From NCBI GenBank assembly GCA_905250025.1, contig CAJNOJ010000162.1, positions 62,001 to 126,000 of the forward strand: a stretch of 64,000 bases of DNA. The letters are read 5' to 3'. The position numbers and the translations under genes are program-made. This document shows, in pieces, positions 45,146-56,215 of this stretch (positions are counted from its first letter, which is position 1; every line of letters begins with the position of its first letter). Below the pieces are notes generated by a model that worked only from the letters and a program-made list of their open reading frames with translations, did not search any database and was not told the origin of the DNA. This DNA is from Adineta ricciae. Its lineage: Eukaryota > Rotifera > Eurotatoria > Adinetida > Adinetidae.

Positions 45146-47425
45146 TCATGCATTCTTCTTGACACACTCTAGATTGTTTTTAAACGATTGAATTAGCTGT
45201 TGATCTGGCGGTGTTACTTTCTCTGCAATTCTCACAGCGTGTTCACAAAACGCGATTGCATTTGTCTGCTGACCCATTCGAAAGTAAACGACACCAATAT
45301 GCCCATAACATCGAGCTAAATCCGGGTGATTTGAAGGAAGAGTTTTCTTCAAAATCTCCAGTGCTTTCTCATGGCATGACAACGCTTTGGAATATTCTTT
45401 CATTTTCTCGTATAAGCTGCCGATATTCACATTCGCTGCGGCTAGATCGGAATGTGTTGATGAGAAGGATTTTTGCAGGATTTCCAGTGCTTTTTCATAA
45501 TATGAACGTGCTAGGTCAAGGTTATTCATCTCGACATATATCATACCCATATTGTTATATAGCGTAGCTAAGCTAGGATGATTCTCGGGAAGAGTGTTCC
45601 TGTAAATTTCTAATGCTTTTTGGAGATATCCAAGTGCTGTCGAATAATCAAGATCTTTTAAACAGATTAAACCGACGTTATTATAATATGCTGCGAAGTC
45701 TGGATGATTGGGTGGAAGATTTTTCTGGTAGATATCAAACGCTTTATTGTAAGAATCGATCGCTGCATCATGTTCGCCCAACTGTTGATAGACATAAGCG
45801 ATATTATTGTATAATTCCGAAATATCCGAGTGATTTATAGATAAAATATTCTTTCGTTTTTCCAACGCTCTTTTGTAGTATCGAAGCGCTCTGGAATAGT
45901 CAGCTTGCTTGCAATGAACTAAGCCCATACCATTATAGCATTCTGCAACGTTTCTTTCGTCTGATGAAGTATGTCGAGATAGATCCAGCGATTTTTCAAA
46001 CAATGAAATGGCTTCCGAATACTTTCCTTGGTGATATTTGCTCAAGCCTAATTGGCAGTGTATATGCGCACGCTCATGTTCATTCGGATTTTCATTCAAT
46101 AGGATTTGATATAAACTTTCCGCTTTTGTATATTGACCTAATTTAAGCATGAGTTTTCCTAGTCGATACCATCCTGTTGATCCTTCTGTTTCGTTCCTCA
46201 AGCATTCAGTTAACTGTTGAAGTTGCTGATCGTTCTCGTTCGTTAATGTTAAATACACCTTCTTTAGCAGATCACAGGAATCAGTTGGTTCGATCTTTTC
46301 AATACGAAAAATCGCGTGCATGGAAAAAAGAATTTCCTCTTCTTTTTGAAAGTTACTCTGTGAACTTATATTTGCGAAAGGCGTTGATGATTTCGATGGA
46401 TCAATGGTCATAACAAACAGAATTTGTACTGAATCTGTCGTTTGTTCCTTCTTTCGAATGAGTTCTAGTGAGACCTCTTTCTTTTTGCTTGTCGATAAGA
46501 ACTGATTGAACGATAACAATCCACCATTGCTTTTGCTCAGTTTATCGAAATCTTCGTTTGACAAACTTTGACTTCGATACAACTTGAGTAGCTCCAACGG
46601 TCGGTGTCTTCCATATTCTTGTGAATGTAAACGGGCAATTTGATTATGAAGATCGCGAATGAAAACGGCTGTTTTGATCATCGCATCGACATTCATCGTT
46701 CGTAAATCCCTATTGATCATTGAGTAAAGAAAAGTTTCTTGCGTGTACAGATAAATTGCATTACGTTGTTGGTAGTTCTGGGAGATTTGTTTGATTATTT
46801 CCTCATCCTCTAGTGTTCCACGAGAATGTGCCCGACAATGATTGAGAAATTCTCGAAAATGTCTCTGTTCGAAATTGATGGTGAGGAAAATCTCTTTTAG
46901 TATCTGCGTGTACATATACGATTTATCCAGTCCGTTGAGATTTTGAGTCGAGACGTCATTTGCGCCGACAAAACTTATCGAAACCAAATCTTGACCTTGG
47001 TCTTGACGTGTTTGTTTGAGCGATTTGCAAATCAAGTCGAAATCTGTATAGACACCTTTGACTTTGGACCAATTGCGCGCCCATTGTTCATGTCGAGTGC
47101 GATTCTGACAAAAGATATAGATCGTATCGACTTGAGGACGATTATGAATTACAGGAACTGTTGTTTCGCCTAATGAACCACAAGAAATTAAACAAAGTCT
47201 TTCATTCGAAAGACTATTAATCGCCATAATGCATTTGTCGACATCTGTGTATGTTTCGATAATGTCAACGATCTGTTGCAGTTCTCGGAGGGAATTTTGA
47301 CTATGTTTATTGTTGAAATCATTATCAAGCCAGAACAGGCGCAAGCCTTGACTTGAAGAAGTCGGTGTACTTTGCCGTGGCCGTTTAATAGAAGCGCTGC
47401 TCGTTAATTTTCGCAAAGCACTCAT
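45146..47425 (-). CDS. ART-TPR protein, large, intronless
   Basis: Single exon, 759 aa. Same plan as the gene at 18792-20830: a leader with RLFWLDND and RLCLISCGSLGETTVPVI (28-125), an ART domain (about 215-390), then about nine TPR units of the kinesin-light-chain kind (405-750; e.g. LYNNMGMIYVEMNNLDLARSY). ART motifs: Y-R-S-Q with Arg284 (the usual Gly is Ser), F-L-S-T-S at 309-313, and E-E-E (Glu362/Glu364). All three catalytic elements are kept, so NAD+-dependent ADP-ribosylation is plausible. It differs from its relative in having no intron and in the YRS substitution. Cytoplasmic. Confidence 0.87.
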   Translation of the reverse strand: MSALRKLTSSASIKRPRQSTPTSSSQGLRLFWLDNDFNNKHSQNSLRELQQIVDIIETYTDVDKCIMAINSLSNERLCLISCGSLGETTVPVIHNRPQVDTIYIFCQNRTRHEQWARNWSKVKGVYTDFDLICKSLKQTRQDQGQDLVSISFVGANDVSTQNLNGLDKSYMYTQILKEIFLTINFEQRHFREFLNHCRAHSRGTLEDEEIIKQISQNYQQRNAIYLYTQETFLYSMINRDLRTMNVDAMIKTAVFIRDLHNQIARLHSQEYGRHRPLELLKLYRSQSLSNEDFDKLSKSNGGLLSFNQFLSTSKKKEVSLELIRKKEQTTDSVQILFVMTIDPSKSSTPFANISSQSNFQKEEEILFSMHAIFRIEKIEPTDSCDLLKKVYLTLTNENDQQLQQLTECLRNETEGSTGWYRLGKLMLKLGQYTKAESLYQILLNENPNEHERAHIHCQLGLSKYHQGKYSEAISLFEKSLDLSRHTSSDERNVAECYNGMGLVHCKQADYSRALRYYKRALEKRKNILSINHSDISELYNNIAYVYQQLGEHDAAIDSYNKAFDIYQKNLPPNHPDFAAYYNNVGLICLKDLDYSTALGYLQKALEIYRNTLPENHPSLATLYNNMGMIYVEMNNLDLARSYYEKALEILQKSFSSTHSDLAAANVNIGSLYEKMKEYSKALSCHEKALEILKKTLPSNHPDLARCYGHIGVVYFRMGQQTNAIAFCEHAVRIAEKVTPPDQQLIQSFKNNLECVKKNA

Positions 47426-47753
47426 CGTGTTTACAACAAAAATGAAAAGGAAAAAGACGGTTGTCTTGCCAGATAAAGACTTTGCTTTCTCGGCGAATGA
47501 AAAAGAAAAGAAACTATCATAAAGATAACACTTCGCTTCATCAACATGTTATTTTTCAACGAATTTTATTGTTGTGCGGATTGTGTCGTAGAAAAAAAAC
47601 GAGAAAGAATGATATTTATGACTAGTTACTGTCATATTTAATGTATGATTTATTAAAATATATTCGCAATCCTTGCGTGAGTAAAATAGATCATAAAATG
47701 AGAATAAATAAATAAATGAATGGATATGAAAGACTAATTGAATGGGTAATGTT
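47426..47753. other. Intergenic region
   Basis: About 330 bases; includes a short AAAT microsatellite near 47700-47718. No gene. Confidence 0.4.
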
Positions 47754-48908
47754 TCAAGTAGACGATGTTTGCTGTTGTTGATTAGATATTTGATCGTATG
47801 CTGCATTGAACATTGAACGAGAAATCATTCCTGTTCGATGGTAATGCGTTTCTGTTGAAATGTAAGGCATAAGTTGTTGGTATGTCGTACATAATCTGTC
47901 AGCGGCTTTCTTTCGTTCGTGTTCTTCACTTTTCTCATCGCCGGACTGTGTTTTTGCCCATTTTAATGTCATATCTAAATATGTTTTCGCTGCTTGTCTA
48001 TGTTCCATCTGCGCTTGTCTCTTGCCTTGCTCGTCATTGTGAATGGCTGCTAAACGAACTTCGTCGTTTTTAGTCAGTGGAGTATATTTGAAATCTGCAT
48101 GATTGCCTTGTAATCGTTTTGGAATAACGTTAGGATTGATGTAATCTTTTAATTCATCGATATTCTTTAGAAAACAAATCTTACTCTCGACAACCGGATC
48201 TAGCCAACGTCGGATCACACTCCAAACAGTACTAAACGACCATGGTGCATTGACAACCAAAGATAGGCCTAAACATTCGGGATAATGATTTTGCATAGCA
48301 TTGATCATGAATTTAATGTATTGATAATCTAAATTTCTCAGACCAACATTGCCCATGTCGAGAATCACAGTTCCTTCTTCGTTAGGAACTTCGGCGAAAT
48401 AACGGCCGAGTTCCATGAATAGAATCAGACATTTTTCGGTGGATTCCATTGGAAATTGTCCTCGAATATGTCCTTCGGCATGAACATAACTGACAGGACG
48501 TCCAACTTTATCCTTTCCCATGTGATAAAACTTGCCCGAGCTCCATTCTTCTAAATTCACACAGCTTTCACCTTGATCAAGTAATCTTCTCACGCCCCAT
48601 TCATGACGCCACTTTAACGTGTCCATCATCATTTCAACAGCAGGTGCTACTTGCCATTTGCGCGCGCGTAACCATCGAAGAAGTATTGCGTCCGGATCAT
48701 CATGTGCAAATGCGTAAAAGAGTTCCTCGCCTAATGCGGATTCGACCACGTTCGATGGCTCTTCGTTGATTGCAGAGATTAGCGCAAGCCAGTACGATTT
48801 GAGAAGATCACGTTGGTTTTGATCGAGATTATCTATGAACATGGGGTAAAGAAAAAGTCAAATTGAATGCAATCACTTACTGATGTGTCCAGGGTCATTT
48901 GCTGACAT
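47754..48908 (-). CDS. Sec14-like CRAL-TRIO lipid-transfer protein
   Basis: Exons 48881-48908 (28 nt: MSANDPGHI) and 47754-48832, 48-nt intron; 368 aa. The CRAL-TRIO N-domain (ILLRWLRARKWQVAPAVEMM) leads into the Sec14 lipid-binding domain (KVGRPVSYVHAEGH, VILDMGNVGLRNLDY, YPECLGLSLVVNAPWSFSTVW, I-N-P-N-V-I-P-K-R-L-Q-G). A charged helical tail follows. The family exchanges phosphatidylinositol and other lipids between membranes; this sequence resembles yeast/fungal Sec14 homologues more than alpha-TTP. No signal peptide or GOLD domain. Confidence 0.87.
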
Positions 48909-49550
48909 AGGTAAATGTATACAAAAGTTGATGTTACAATCTAAAATGGTTTCGTAATGCAGGGATGTGGGCGTTGATTTTGTGTGTACAGTGTTCGGTT
49001 TATATACGGAGAGAAAAACACCCACCAGGATTTAAATGTTCTTTCTTTCCTTGGCTATCAAACTGATAGAATAAATAAAAGAAAAAAAAATTCTTTTTGT
49101 TTGTTGTGACGATGTCAAATCAGATGAATTAAGATGGATCATCTCAGCTGGTATTTCTTTTACAATAGAAATAAACTCGCTGTGATACTTTTCAAAACGA
49201 TGAATATGTTGAAATTATGAAGTATACAATTTTCTTTGATTATTTCGACATCATTTGGTGTCCGTTATCGTGCCTCTGCATCATAATCGGCGTGACATCT
49301 ATCGGAGGAAAACCTTCCGATTCTGTCATTATTGAAAGATATGAGAAGAAAATGTTGAAAATCACTCTTTCCTCAATTATAAATTTCATTCTACAGACTG
49401 ATGCGTGAACATTAAACATGTCTGGTGTTGATTTTCCGTGCATATTAACATGGTATTAAACAGAAAAGCGCGACAGAAACCAATTACAATTCGATATAAC
49501 CGCGTCCGGAGAATGTTGCTGTGCCTTTGTAAGTGACAAGTTCATCGCAA
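48909..49550. other. Intergenic region between divergent genes
   Basis: About 640 bases without a supported gene; short overlapping frames on both strands at 49217-49443 look random. Confidence 0.45.
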
Positions 49551-50372
49551 ATGTTGTCGAAATTGGGCAAGTATTTCATCTATGGACTGGTCACCCTAGC
49601 ATCTATTGGTTTTTTTTATTCGTGCATAAATTTATCTTTAATGAAACATACGTTTTACAAATATAAGGAACGATTGAATGCTTTCATCGTCACTCACGAT
49701 TGCAAATCATTACGATTCACTGCCACAAAGCAAAATATCGAACGAGTTTTCCCAGATTATTTTCATATTCGTTGTTTTCTGTCGGTGCCACTAAACGATT
49801 CTCGTGTGCACACTTCATCGAATTTAGTAATGAAGAAAGTCTCATCGAATCTATTGTCTTTCATCGATTTGTGGACATACGAAATTGCGAAATATTCGAC
49901 AAGCAATGAACTACAATGGTCATTTATATTTGAAGATGATGTAAATTTCGTTCCTCCATCGAACTTTTCTCTCAAGACTTATATAAACGCAATAGAACAA
50001 CTAATGGACCATCCAGAAATTCAATCAAAACATGGCTTTTTCTACTTAGGAATCTGTGGTCCAACTTTTTCTAATAACAGTTCTCTCTTAACTAACAAAG
50101 AGTCGAATAACACGCTTGTCAGCAGGAAAGGCTACGGATGGTGTTCACATGCGATGAGTATAACAACAAAACGAGCACGAGATTTTTGGTTTCATATGTC
50201 ATCATATCGTCCAAGTCCCGAAGGAGGCATTGATTTGTATCTAAGACAGTACTCAATTCAAAGTAAAAACGAATATTACATTCTCGGATCCAATGTGCAT
50301 TGGCCATCTAACACAGGACATTTTGGAATAGCATACCAAGATCGAAAACGATTTCGATCGAGAATGAATTAG
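49551..50372 (+). CDS. Type II membrane glycosyltransferase (GT25-like)
   Basis: Single exon, 273 aa from the ATG at 49551 (an in-frame GTG lies 18 bases upstream). Residues 8-30 form a membrane anchor (YFIYGLVTLASIGFFYSC), so Golgi type II topology is likely. The lumenal part has AFIVTHDCKSLRF near the start, the metal/sugar-nucleotide motif FIFEDDV, GFFYLGICGP, WCSHAMSIT and the end segment DLYLRQYSI, a layout like family 25 glycosyltransferases. Donor and acceptor cannot be told. A decayed partial copy lies at 52104-52332. Confidence 0.72.
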   Translation: MLSKLGKYFIYGLVTLASIGFFYSCINLSLMKHTFYKYKERLNAFIVTHDCKSLRFTATKQNIERVFPDYFHIRCFLSVPLNDSRVHTSSNLVMKKVSSNLLSFIDLWTYEIAKYSTSNELQWSFIFEDDVNFVPPSNFSLKTYINAIEQLMDHPEIQSKHGFFYLGICGPTFSNNSSLLTNKESNNTLVSRKGYGWCSHAMSITTKRARDFWFHMSSYRPSPEGGIDLYLRQYSIQSKNEYYILGSNVHWPSNTGHFGIAYQDRKRFRSRMN

Positions 50373-50610
50373 CTGACATCATCACACATATACACGCCCG
50401 ATCAATAGCCTTCAAGACGTGTCATTGATTCGTTATTTTTCCTCAGACGATGTATATTTGTCTACCTATGATAAACATGAATAATAATCAATATCATGAA
50501 ACCAGAGATTGACGAGGAAAACTTTTCTAGGTATGTAAGGAGCCGGGGACGATTATAGAACGTAGCGCATTTTCCGTTTGTGTATCATGACATCATTCTG
50601 TTGAATCATA

Positions 50611-50913
50611 ATGTCTTCGACAATCACAACAATTAACACAATCGCTCGGTGACTGAACTATGCTCTTGTCAGTCCGATGATCAGTTTGGGTATTCTCGGA
50701 GCTCTTCCCACTATGCTGAAATTTCTCGGGCAACGATCATTCCATCGTATTCCAACTATATACTTCATTTATCTTTCGAGTATTCTGGTTGATGATATGC
50801 GTCTTGGTCATTTGAATCTCAATGATATCGCATGTCAAGAGTATAATTATTTCTTTTATGTTGCTACGGTCAGCCGTATCATATACCTATGCCGTATTCA
50901 CGCACATCTATGA
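50611..50913 (+). pseudogene. Rhodopsin-like receptor pseudogene 1
   Basis: Aligns by eye with the start of the intact receptor gene at 55211, including the preceding CATTCTGTTGAATCATAATG. The frame opens MSSTITTINTIA-like, then has TGA where the intact gene has TGG (position about codon 14). About 50 bases of TM2 sequence (the AGGTGCAGTTATGACAGC part) are deleted. Similarity fades after the TM3 region near 50910. A clear disabled duplicate. Confidence 0.8.
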
Positions 50914-52103
50914 CAAGAAGTCTTCTACATATGAATATTGACGGAAATTTAGGGGAACGTTTCAATTGTTGATGTGTTGTTGTTTACATTATTTGAATCT
51001 ATAACTGAGACAAAAAGCTGCAAGCCAACAAATCATGTCATCAAGTACTTCTCGTTTTCCTCTCTCAGTCACAATGCTGTTAAATGAAAAGCGTAACAAA
51101 CAAACAAATCAACATTTTTGAAACCGTGGCAAAATTTACTAAACTATATTCGCAAATTCCCAAATAGTAGATTTTCATTTGCTTCTTCAGTCAAGTTCGA
51201 GAGCAATCCTACCACTCCGCAAATTTTCAAATTCGTATTCACACAAGAGCTGCTTGTGAGCATCCATACATATGCAATGATTTGATTATGACAACAATGA
51301 TGGTTTCTGGAAAATCTCATGATATTGTCTATTAATTGAATAATATCATGCATGTTCACAAGGTTTATATTGTCACTATGCTTCGAAGAACGAATCTACT
51401 AAATACATACAACTGAAAACAAACCGGAGTATCTTTTGGAAAAATAGTGTCGAAGATGTTTTCGCGATGGTGTACCATTTTACAAGATAGGATACTTCAG
51501 ATCCTTCCAGGTATCGGTATAATGAGATACTATTATGAAGATAGTAGACAGTAAGAAACGATACTAAGGTTTGTACCACGGTCGGCTTCTGAGATAGACT
51601 CCCAAGAGAGTTTGCTCAACTAATTGCTGTTATTGTCTACTCAAGACAGCAAAAGTGCATTGGATCAGAATAATCGCCTTTGTGGATAAATTTTCAGTTG
51701 GAAAGCGGATTTTTTTCGACCTTTGAAATATCAACTCGATATTATTACGGAATAATTCAGTCAGAGTTCTTTTTAAACTAGAGAATCCTATGAATTTTCT
51801 GGTGGAAAAAAGTTCGAGCAGACATGTAAGAATATTAGCGCAGATTGAGATAAATATACCGAGACTTAATTATTCTGCCTCCTTTATTAGAATTCTTTAT
51901 TGAAAAAAGGATCGTTGAAAACAGTGAAGTTATTTTCATTTTATCCTCACCTAATAAAATTCTAAAACATACACTTGAAACATTAGATTGACGTGCTCGT
52001 CTTCTATATGAAAGATAACCTAAAGATTAAGACATGACGACTAAAACAAATATCGCGAGTATTTTGCCTATCTGATACAGAACTTCTTGAAAACATGGAT
52101 TTT
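50914..52103. other. Intergenic region
   Basis: About 1.2 kb, AT-rich, no supported gene, lying between two pseudogenes; may hold further unrecognisable decayed sequence. Confidence 0.45.
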
Positions 52104-52332
52104 ACAAATATAAGGAACGATTGAATCCTTTCATCGATTTATGAACATACGAAATCGCGACATGTTCGACAAGCAATGAACTACAATGGTCATTTATATT
52201 TGAAGATGATGTAGATTTTTCGTTCCTTCATAGAACTTTTTAAAACGAGCACGAGATTTTGGACTTCATCTGTCATCACTCAATTCAGAGGGAGAATGAA
52301 TGTTACGCTCTCGTATCCAATGTGCAGTAACC
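52104..52332 (+). pseudogene. Glycosyltransferase pseudogene fragment
   Basis: Resembles the gene at 49551-50372 in four blocks: TTTACAAATATAAGGAACG (49655 region), the ATTTGTGGACATACG region (49867), TTTGAAGATGATGTA (the EDD motif), and AAAACGAGCACGAGATTTT. It ends with TCGTATCCAATGTGCA. Three internal deletions and frame shifts destroy the frame. The first deletion, about 180 bases, is bounded by CTTTCATCG, present once here and twice in the parent gene. Confidence 0.85.
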
Positions 52333-52596
52333 AGCAACAGAGAGCTAGTTTACCTAATTGCAGTTCTACACATTCCGCCAACAGCTTTGTTAGCATACAC
52401 CTATCGCTTCTTCCTTTCTGTTCACACACACATTCGCCTACGTGATAAATATGAATCATAACAAGTATCATAAAATCAACATGCAACGATGAAAATCTCA
52501 CTATGAAGATAAAGAACTACCGATAGTTATAAAATGCGATGTTTTTTCTATTTCATAAATATAAGGCTAAAAGTCAATAGAGAAAACCTGCTGAGT

Positions 52597-54839
52597 ATGG
52601 TGAAACAACATGGTGGCTCTGGTCGAAGAGAGACTTTTCACAGCACCTATTCCACAATCATAGAACATTCATCTTTGCTCAAGATCGCAATCTTGACACT
52701 CGTCTGTGCCTCAGTTTCGAGTGAGACTCTTTTAAAAAAAATGCAATTTTGACTGCTTTCCTCATTACCAATCGTATTATAGGTGCTGATGCACATCCAT
52801 CTATGTCAGCCTACTCAGGCAGTTGGACATTACAAAGTCCCACACTTTCTCTTCATAATAATAAGATCGCAAAGCGATACTATTATGAAACTGTTCAACT
52901 GACCATACAAGTGACTGGCGTTTACACATTTACTAGTAATGGATCATGCAGCGCCTACGGTGATATTTATCAAGATGAATTCCATCCAGAAAACTTATCT
53001 CTCAATAAAATCGTAGTCAACGCTGAGAATCGTAGTGGTAGACAATTTACGATCAATGTTGAGCTCTCACAGAATGGTAGGTACGTTCTCGTTGTGATGA
53101 CTAACTGTTCTGACAGTAGTCTGGGACAATTTTCCATTCTGGCGTCTGGACCGACGAATGTGCAGTTCAAGAAATTAGCAGTGTCATCACAAAAAGCTGT
53201 AGAAAGAATGAGTAAGTCAGAGATGTTCATATAACCTCACAGTGATTCTGTAACATCTGCACTTTGTATAGTTACAGGCACACTTGGCATTCCGTCGTTA
53301 TATCGAATTGATTTGAATTCGGCTAGTCCAATGTTTTCTAGACCAAACAGTAACAGTTTAAACAGCTTTTATTATGCAGCTCTTCGGATAGCAGCGAATG
53401 CAAATGGAATGCATACTTTTGTTAGTATCGGCAGTGTAGATGCATATGCTTGTTTGTACTCTGGTGATTTTTCTTCAACATCTCCATCAATAAATCTGAT
53501 GAGATGTGATGATGACAGTGGTGGAAATTCGCAACAATTTCGAATTGAAGAATATCTTGTCCAATATCGAACATATGTGCTGGTTGTAACAACATACAGT
53601 TCAGGAGTCGTTGGAAGTATTTCGATCAATGCACGAGGTCCACCATCGACTTCCACCACCCCATCTGGTGGACCAGTCTATACTGGTACACTTACAACAA
53701 GCAGTTCAATGTTCACTCGTCCCACCGGCACTGGCGTAAGATATTATTATCAGTCATTACGAATTCAAGTTACTACTAGTAGCGTATACACTTTCGCATG
53801 CAGCAGCCAGCTGGATACATTTGGATATCTATATTCATATTCGTTTGATTCGTCGAGACCAACTACGAATTTGATTACTTCCGATGATGATAGCAATGAT
53901 GACCGACAATTTCGAATTCGTGCCAGTCTTCAATCCGGTTCCACGTATATTTTGGTTGTTACAACATATAAGGAAGAAGAAACGGGAAGATTTACAATCA
54001 CAGCAAGCAGACCATATGGAACATCTGGAATTAGCATGTCTCCAAGTTAGTAAATCTTAACCTACATTCATATTCTCTAAACAATCTTCATTGTTTTCTG
54101 TTTTATTTTCTCAGTCTTTTCAGGTGCGACCTATTTCGATGGTACCTTAACAACTACAAGTCCAAAGTTTTCTTTAAGTTTCCTATCGTCCGGCAAACAT
54201 TATTTTAATCGTATTCGTGTATCAGTTTCTACGAGTGGAACATACAGTTTTCAGAGCGTCAGTTCGTTGGACACGTATGGTTTATTCTATGAGTCGTATA
54301 TGTCTGTGTCGAATCCATCGTTGAATTTACTAAAGAGCAATGACGATGGTAATGGAAATGGACAGTTTCGAATCAGTGTTAGTTTACGATCCTCACAAAC
54401 ATATTATTTAGTTGTGACAACGTACCACAGTCTAGAAACAGGAAATTTTAGAGTTGATACTTCCGGGCCAGGAACAATTGAGTTCACCTTGGACAATCCT
54501 TCAACGTCAAGCGATGAAGATGATAAGAAACATGTAGGAATAATAGTGGGCATCAGTGTTTCGTGTTCTCTATTGGTTATCATCTGCGCTATTGTTTTTA
54601 TTACTCGACACAAACGCAAACGGGCTTTGGCTGCAAGAGCTACTTCGTCAGCACGTTTTACGAACAGTCAACAACAATCTCGCCCAGTTCCTGTCAATAG
54701 AAATACTAGATCCGTACCTCCATCAGCACCAACATACATTAATACTCATACGTATGTCGAAGAGCCACCTCCACCTTCCTACGAAATGGCAATGGTATAT
54801 ATACTGGCTAAGCAACAAAGAGAAACGAGTGGCTCCTAA
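52597..54839 (+). CDS. Type I membrane protein with four PPC-like beta-sandwich repeats and a PPxY tail
   Basis: Exons 52597-52720, 52783-53211, 53272-54045 and 54115-54839 (the last acceptor could also be 54124, 9 bases on); 683 aa. An internal hydrophobic signal (LLKIAILTLVCASVSS) ends exon 1. Four similar domains of about 110 residues follow, each with YYY/F-x-L-R-I, V-Y-T-F, D-T-x-G-x-L-Y, a DDD or DDG turn, QFRI, then Y-x-L-V-V-T-T-Y and a closing G-x-F-x-I. This resembles bacterial pre-peptidase C-terminal (PPC) sandwiches. A transmembrane helix (HVGIIVGISVSCSLLVII) leads to a cytoplasmic tail with EEPPPPSYEM, a PPxY ligand for WW domains such as Nedd4. A surface receptor or adhesion protein seems likely (inference). 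Confidence 0.75.
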
Positions 54840-55210
54840 AACAAAGCAACACACACATTTTCGTCTTTTCTAATACTATCGATTTATTTCCATTTGTAAT
54901 AATTGTAACAGTAAAATAATAATCGATCAATAGACATACACGCAGATCATGGTATTCTTCATCAAAGTGCATTGTCGAATGTGACCTTGTTTAAGAGTTG
55001 ACAGAGTACAGAGAGAGTTCGACTCGAACATAGAAAAAAAAGACATTCACGTGCTATTTCTGATTTGTTAATCAGATACTAATTTGCACTTTCAGATATC
55101 CATAACTATTTGTTCCTATGTAATCATCATTTTGCTCAGGTGATTCTGTAGACACTTTCTGAATTATAAAAAGAAAGAAGTGTCCTATGGGATCATTCTG
55201 TTGAATCATA
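54840..55210. other. Intergenic region
   Basis: About 370 bases, no gene; the CATTCTGTTGAATCATAATG word just before the receptor ATG at 55211 is shared with receptor pseudogene 1. Confidence 0.45.
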
Positions 55211-56215
55211 ATGTCGTCGACAGTTACAACAGTTAACACAATCGCTCACTGGCTTAACTATGCTCTTGCTATTCCGATGATCAGTTTGGGTATTATCGGA
55301 GCTCTTCTCACTATACTGATCTTTCTCGGACAGCAATCATTCCGTCGTAATCCAACGATACTTTACCTATTAGCAGGTGCAGTTATGACAGCAATACATT
55401 TACCGACGATTTACCTTCAGAGTATTCTGGTTGATGGTTTCTATCTTGGTCTCTTCAATACAAATGATATTGCGTGTCGGGAACGTAATTACCTGTTCTA
55501 TGTGACAACCGTGGCAGCAATTTCGTATCCATGTTGGGCAGCATTTGATCAGTATGCTAGTACACATCGTCAAGCGGATTTTCGTTATTCTTGGAGCTCC
55601 ATGCGGTTTGCTCGATTCGCTATTTTTGGCACTGTCGTTCTCTGGTCGATTATTTATGCACCATTGATTTTTATCAGTCAGAGTGTCAATGGTGTTTGCA
55701 TTTTGTTAGATGGCCCATTGAAATTCATTCATTCTTTTGTTTTGACACCCATTGTTTTCATCATGGGGCCGCTTGTTCTCATTGCAGGGTTCACATATGG
55801 CACCATACGAAATCTTCGTGCAACCGCTTTCGCCAGCCGTCACGATCGTTTGACAAAACAAATTCGTCGTATGCTCATTCCGCAAGTGGCTATTCTAGCC
55901 ATATTCGGTGTGCCATTTGGTGTCAACTGCCTCTATGATGACTTAACGAGCAACGTACAAAAAGATCCACTGCGCAAGGCTATTGAACATTTAATTCAAC
56001 AAATCACTCGCTTAATTTATCATGTTATATTTGTATCCACGTTCTATATTTATTTGTATATGTCCATGGAAATGAGAAAAGTTATGGTGCGAATGATGAG
56101 AAAGTATTTTCTACCACGTCGTATTGCACCATTAAACAGTTATTTAGATAAACCGCTTACAATTCGAAGAACTAGACTAAGAACTAGTTCGAATGCAAAT
56201 CGATTTAACTATTGA
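55211..56215 (+). CDS. Rhodopsin-like seven-transmembrane receptor A
   Basis: Single exon, 334 aa with seven hydrophobic segments: TM1 AIPMISLGIIGALLTILIF, TM2 ILYLLAGAVMTAIHLPTIYL, TM3 near FYVTTVAAISYPCWAAF, and four more. After TM3 the usual D-R-Y is D-Q-Y (FDQYAST), and TM7 (FVSTFYIYLYMSMEMRK) lacks N-P-x-x-Y. Cys residues at the top of TM3 (DIACRE) and in loop 2 (GVCILL) can form the family disulfide. Such receptors are expanded in bdelloids; ligand unknown. Confidence 0.8.
   Translation: MSSTVTTVNTIAHWLNYALAIPMISLGIIGALLTILIFLGQQSFRRNPTILYLLAGAVMTAIHLPTIYLQSILVDGFYLGLFNTNDIACRERNYLFYVTTVAAISYPCWAAFDQYASTHRQADFRYSWSSMRFARFAIFGTVVLWSIIYAPLIFISQSVNGVCILLDGPLKFIHSFVLTPIVFIMGPLVLIAGFTYGTIRNLRATAFASRHDRLTKQIRRMLIPQVAILAIFGVPFGVNCLYDDLTSNVQKDPLRKAIEHLIQQITRLIYHVIFVSTFYIYLYMSMEMRKVMVRMMRKYFLPRRIAPLNSYLDKPLTIRRTRLRTSSNANRFNY

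Noticed and set aside
45211..47173. Several plus-strand frames over the ART-TPR gene
   Set aside because: Shadows of a 759-residue frame with clear ART and TPR motifs.
47695..47720. AAAT microsatellite
   Set aside because: Too short to be of interest.
49217..49443. Overlapping small frames on both strands upstream of the glycosyltransferase
   Set aside because: No domain, no codon signal, and the two frames mirror each other.
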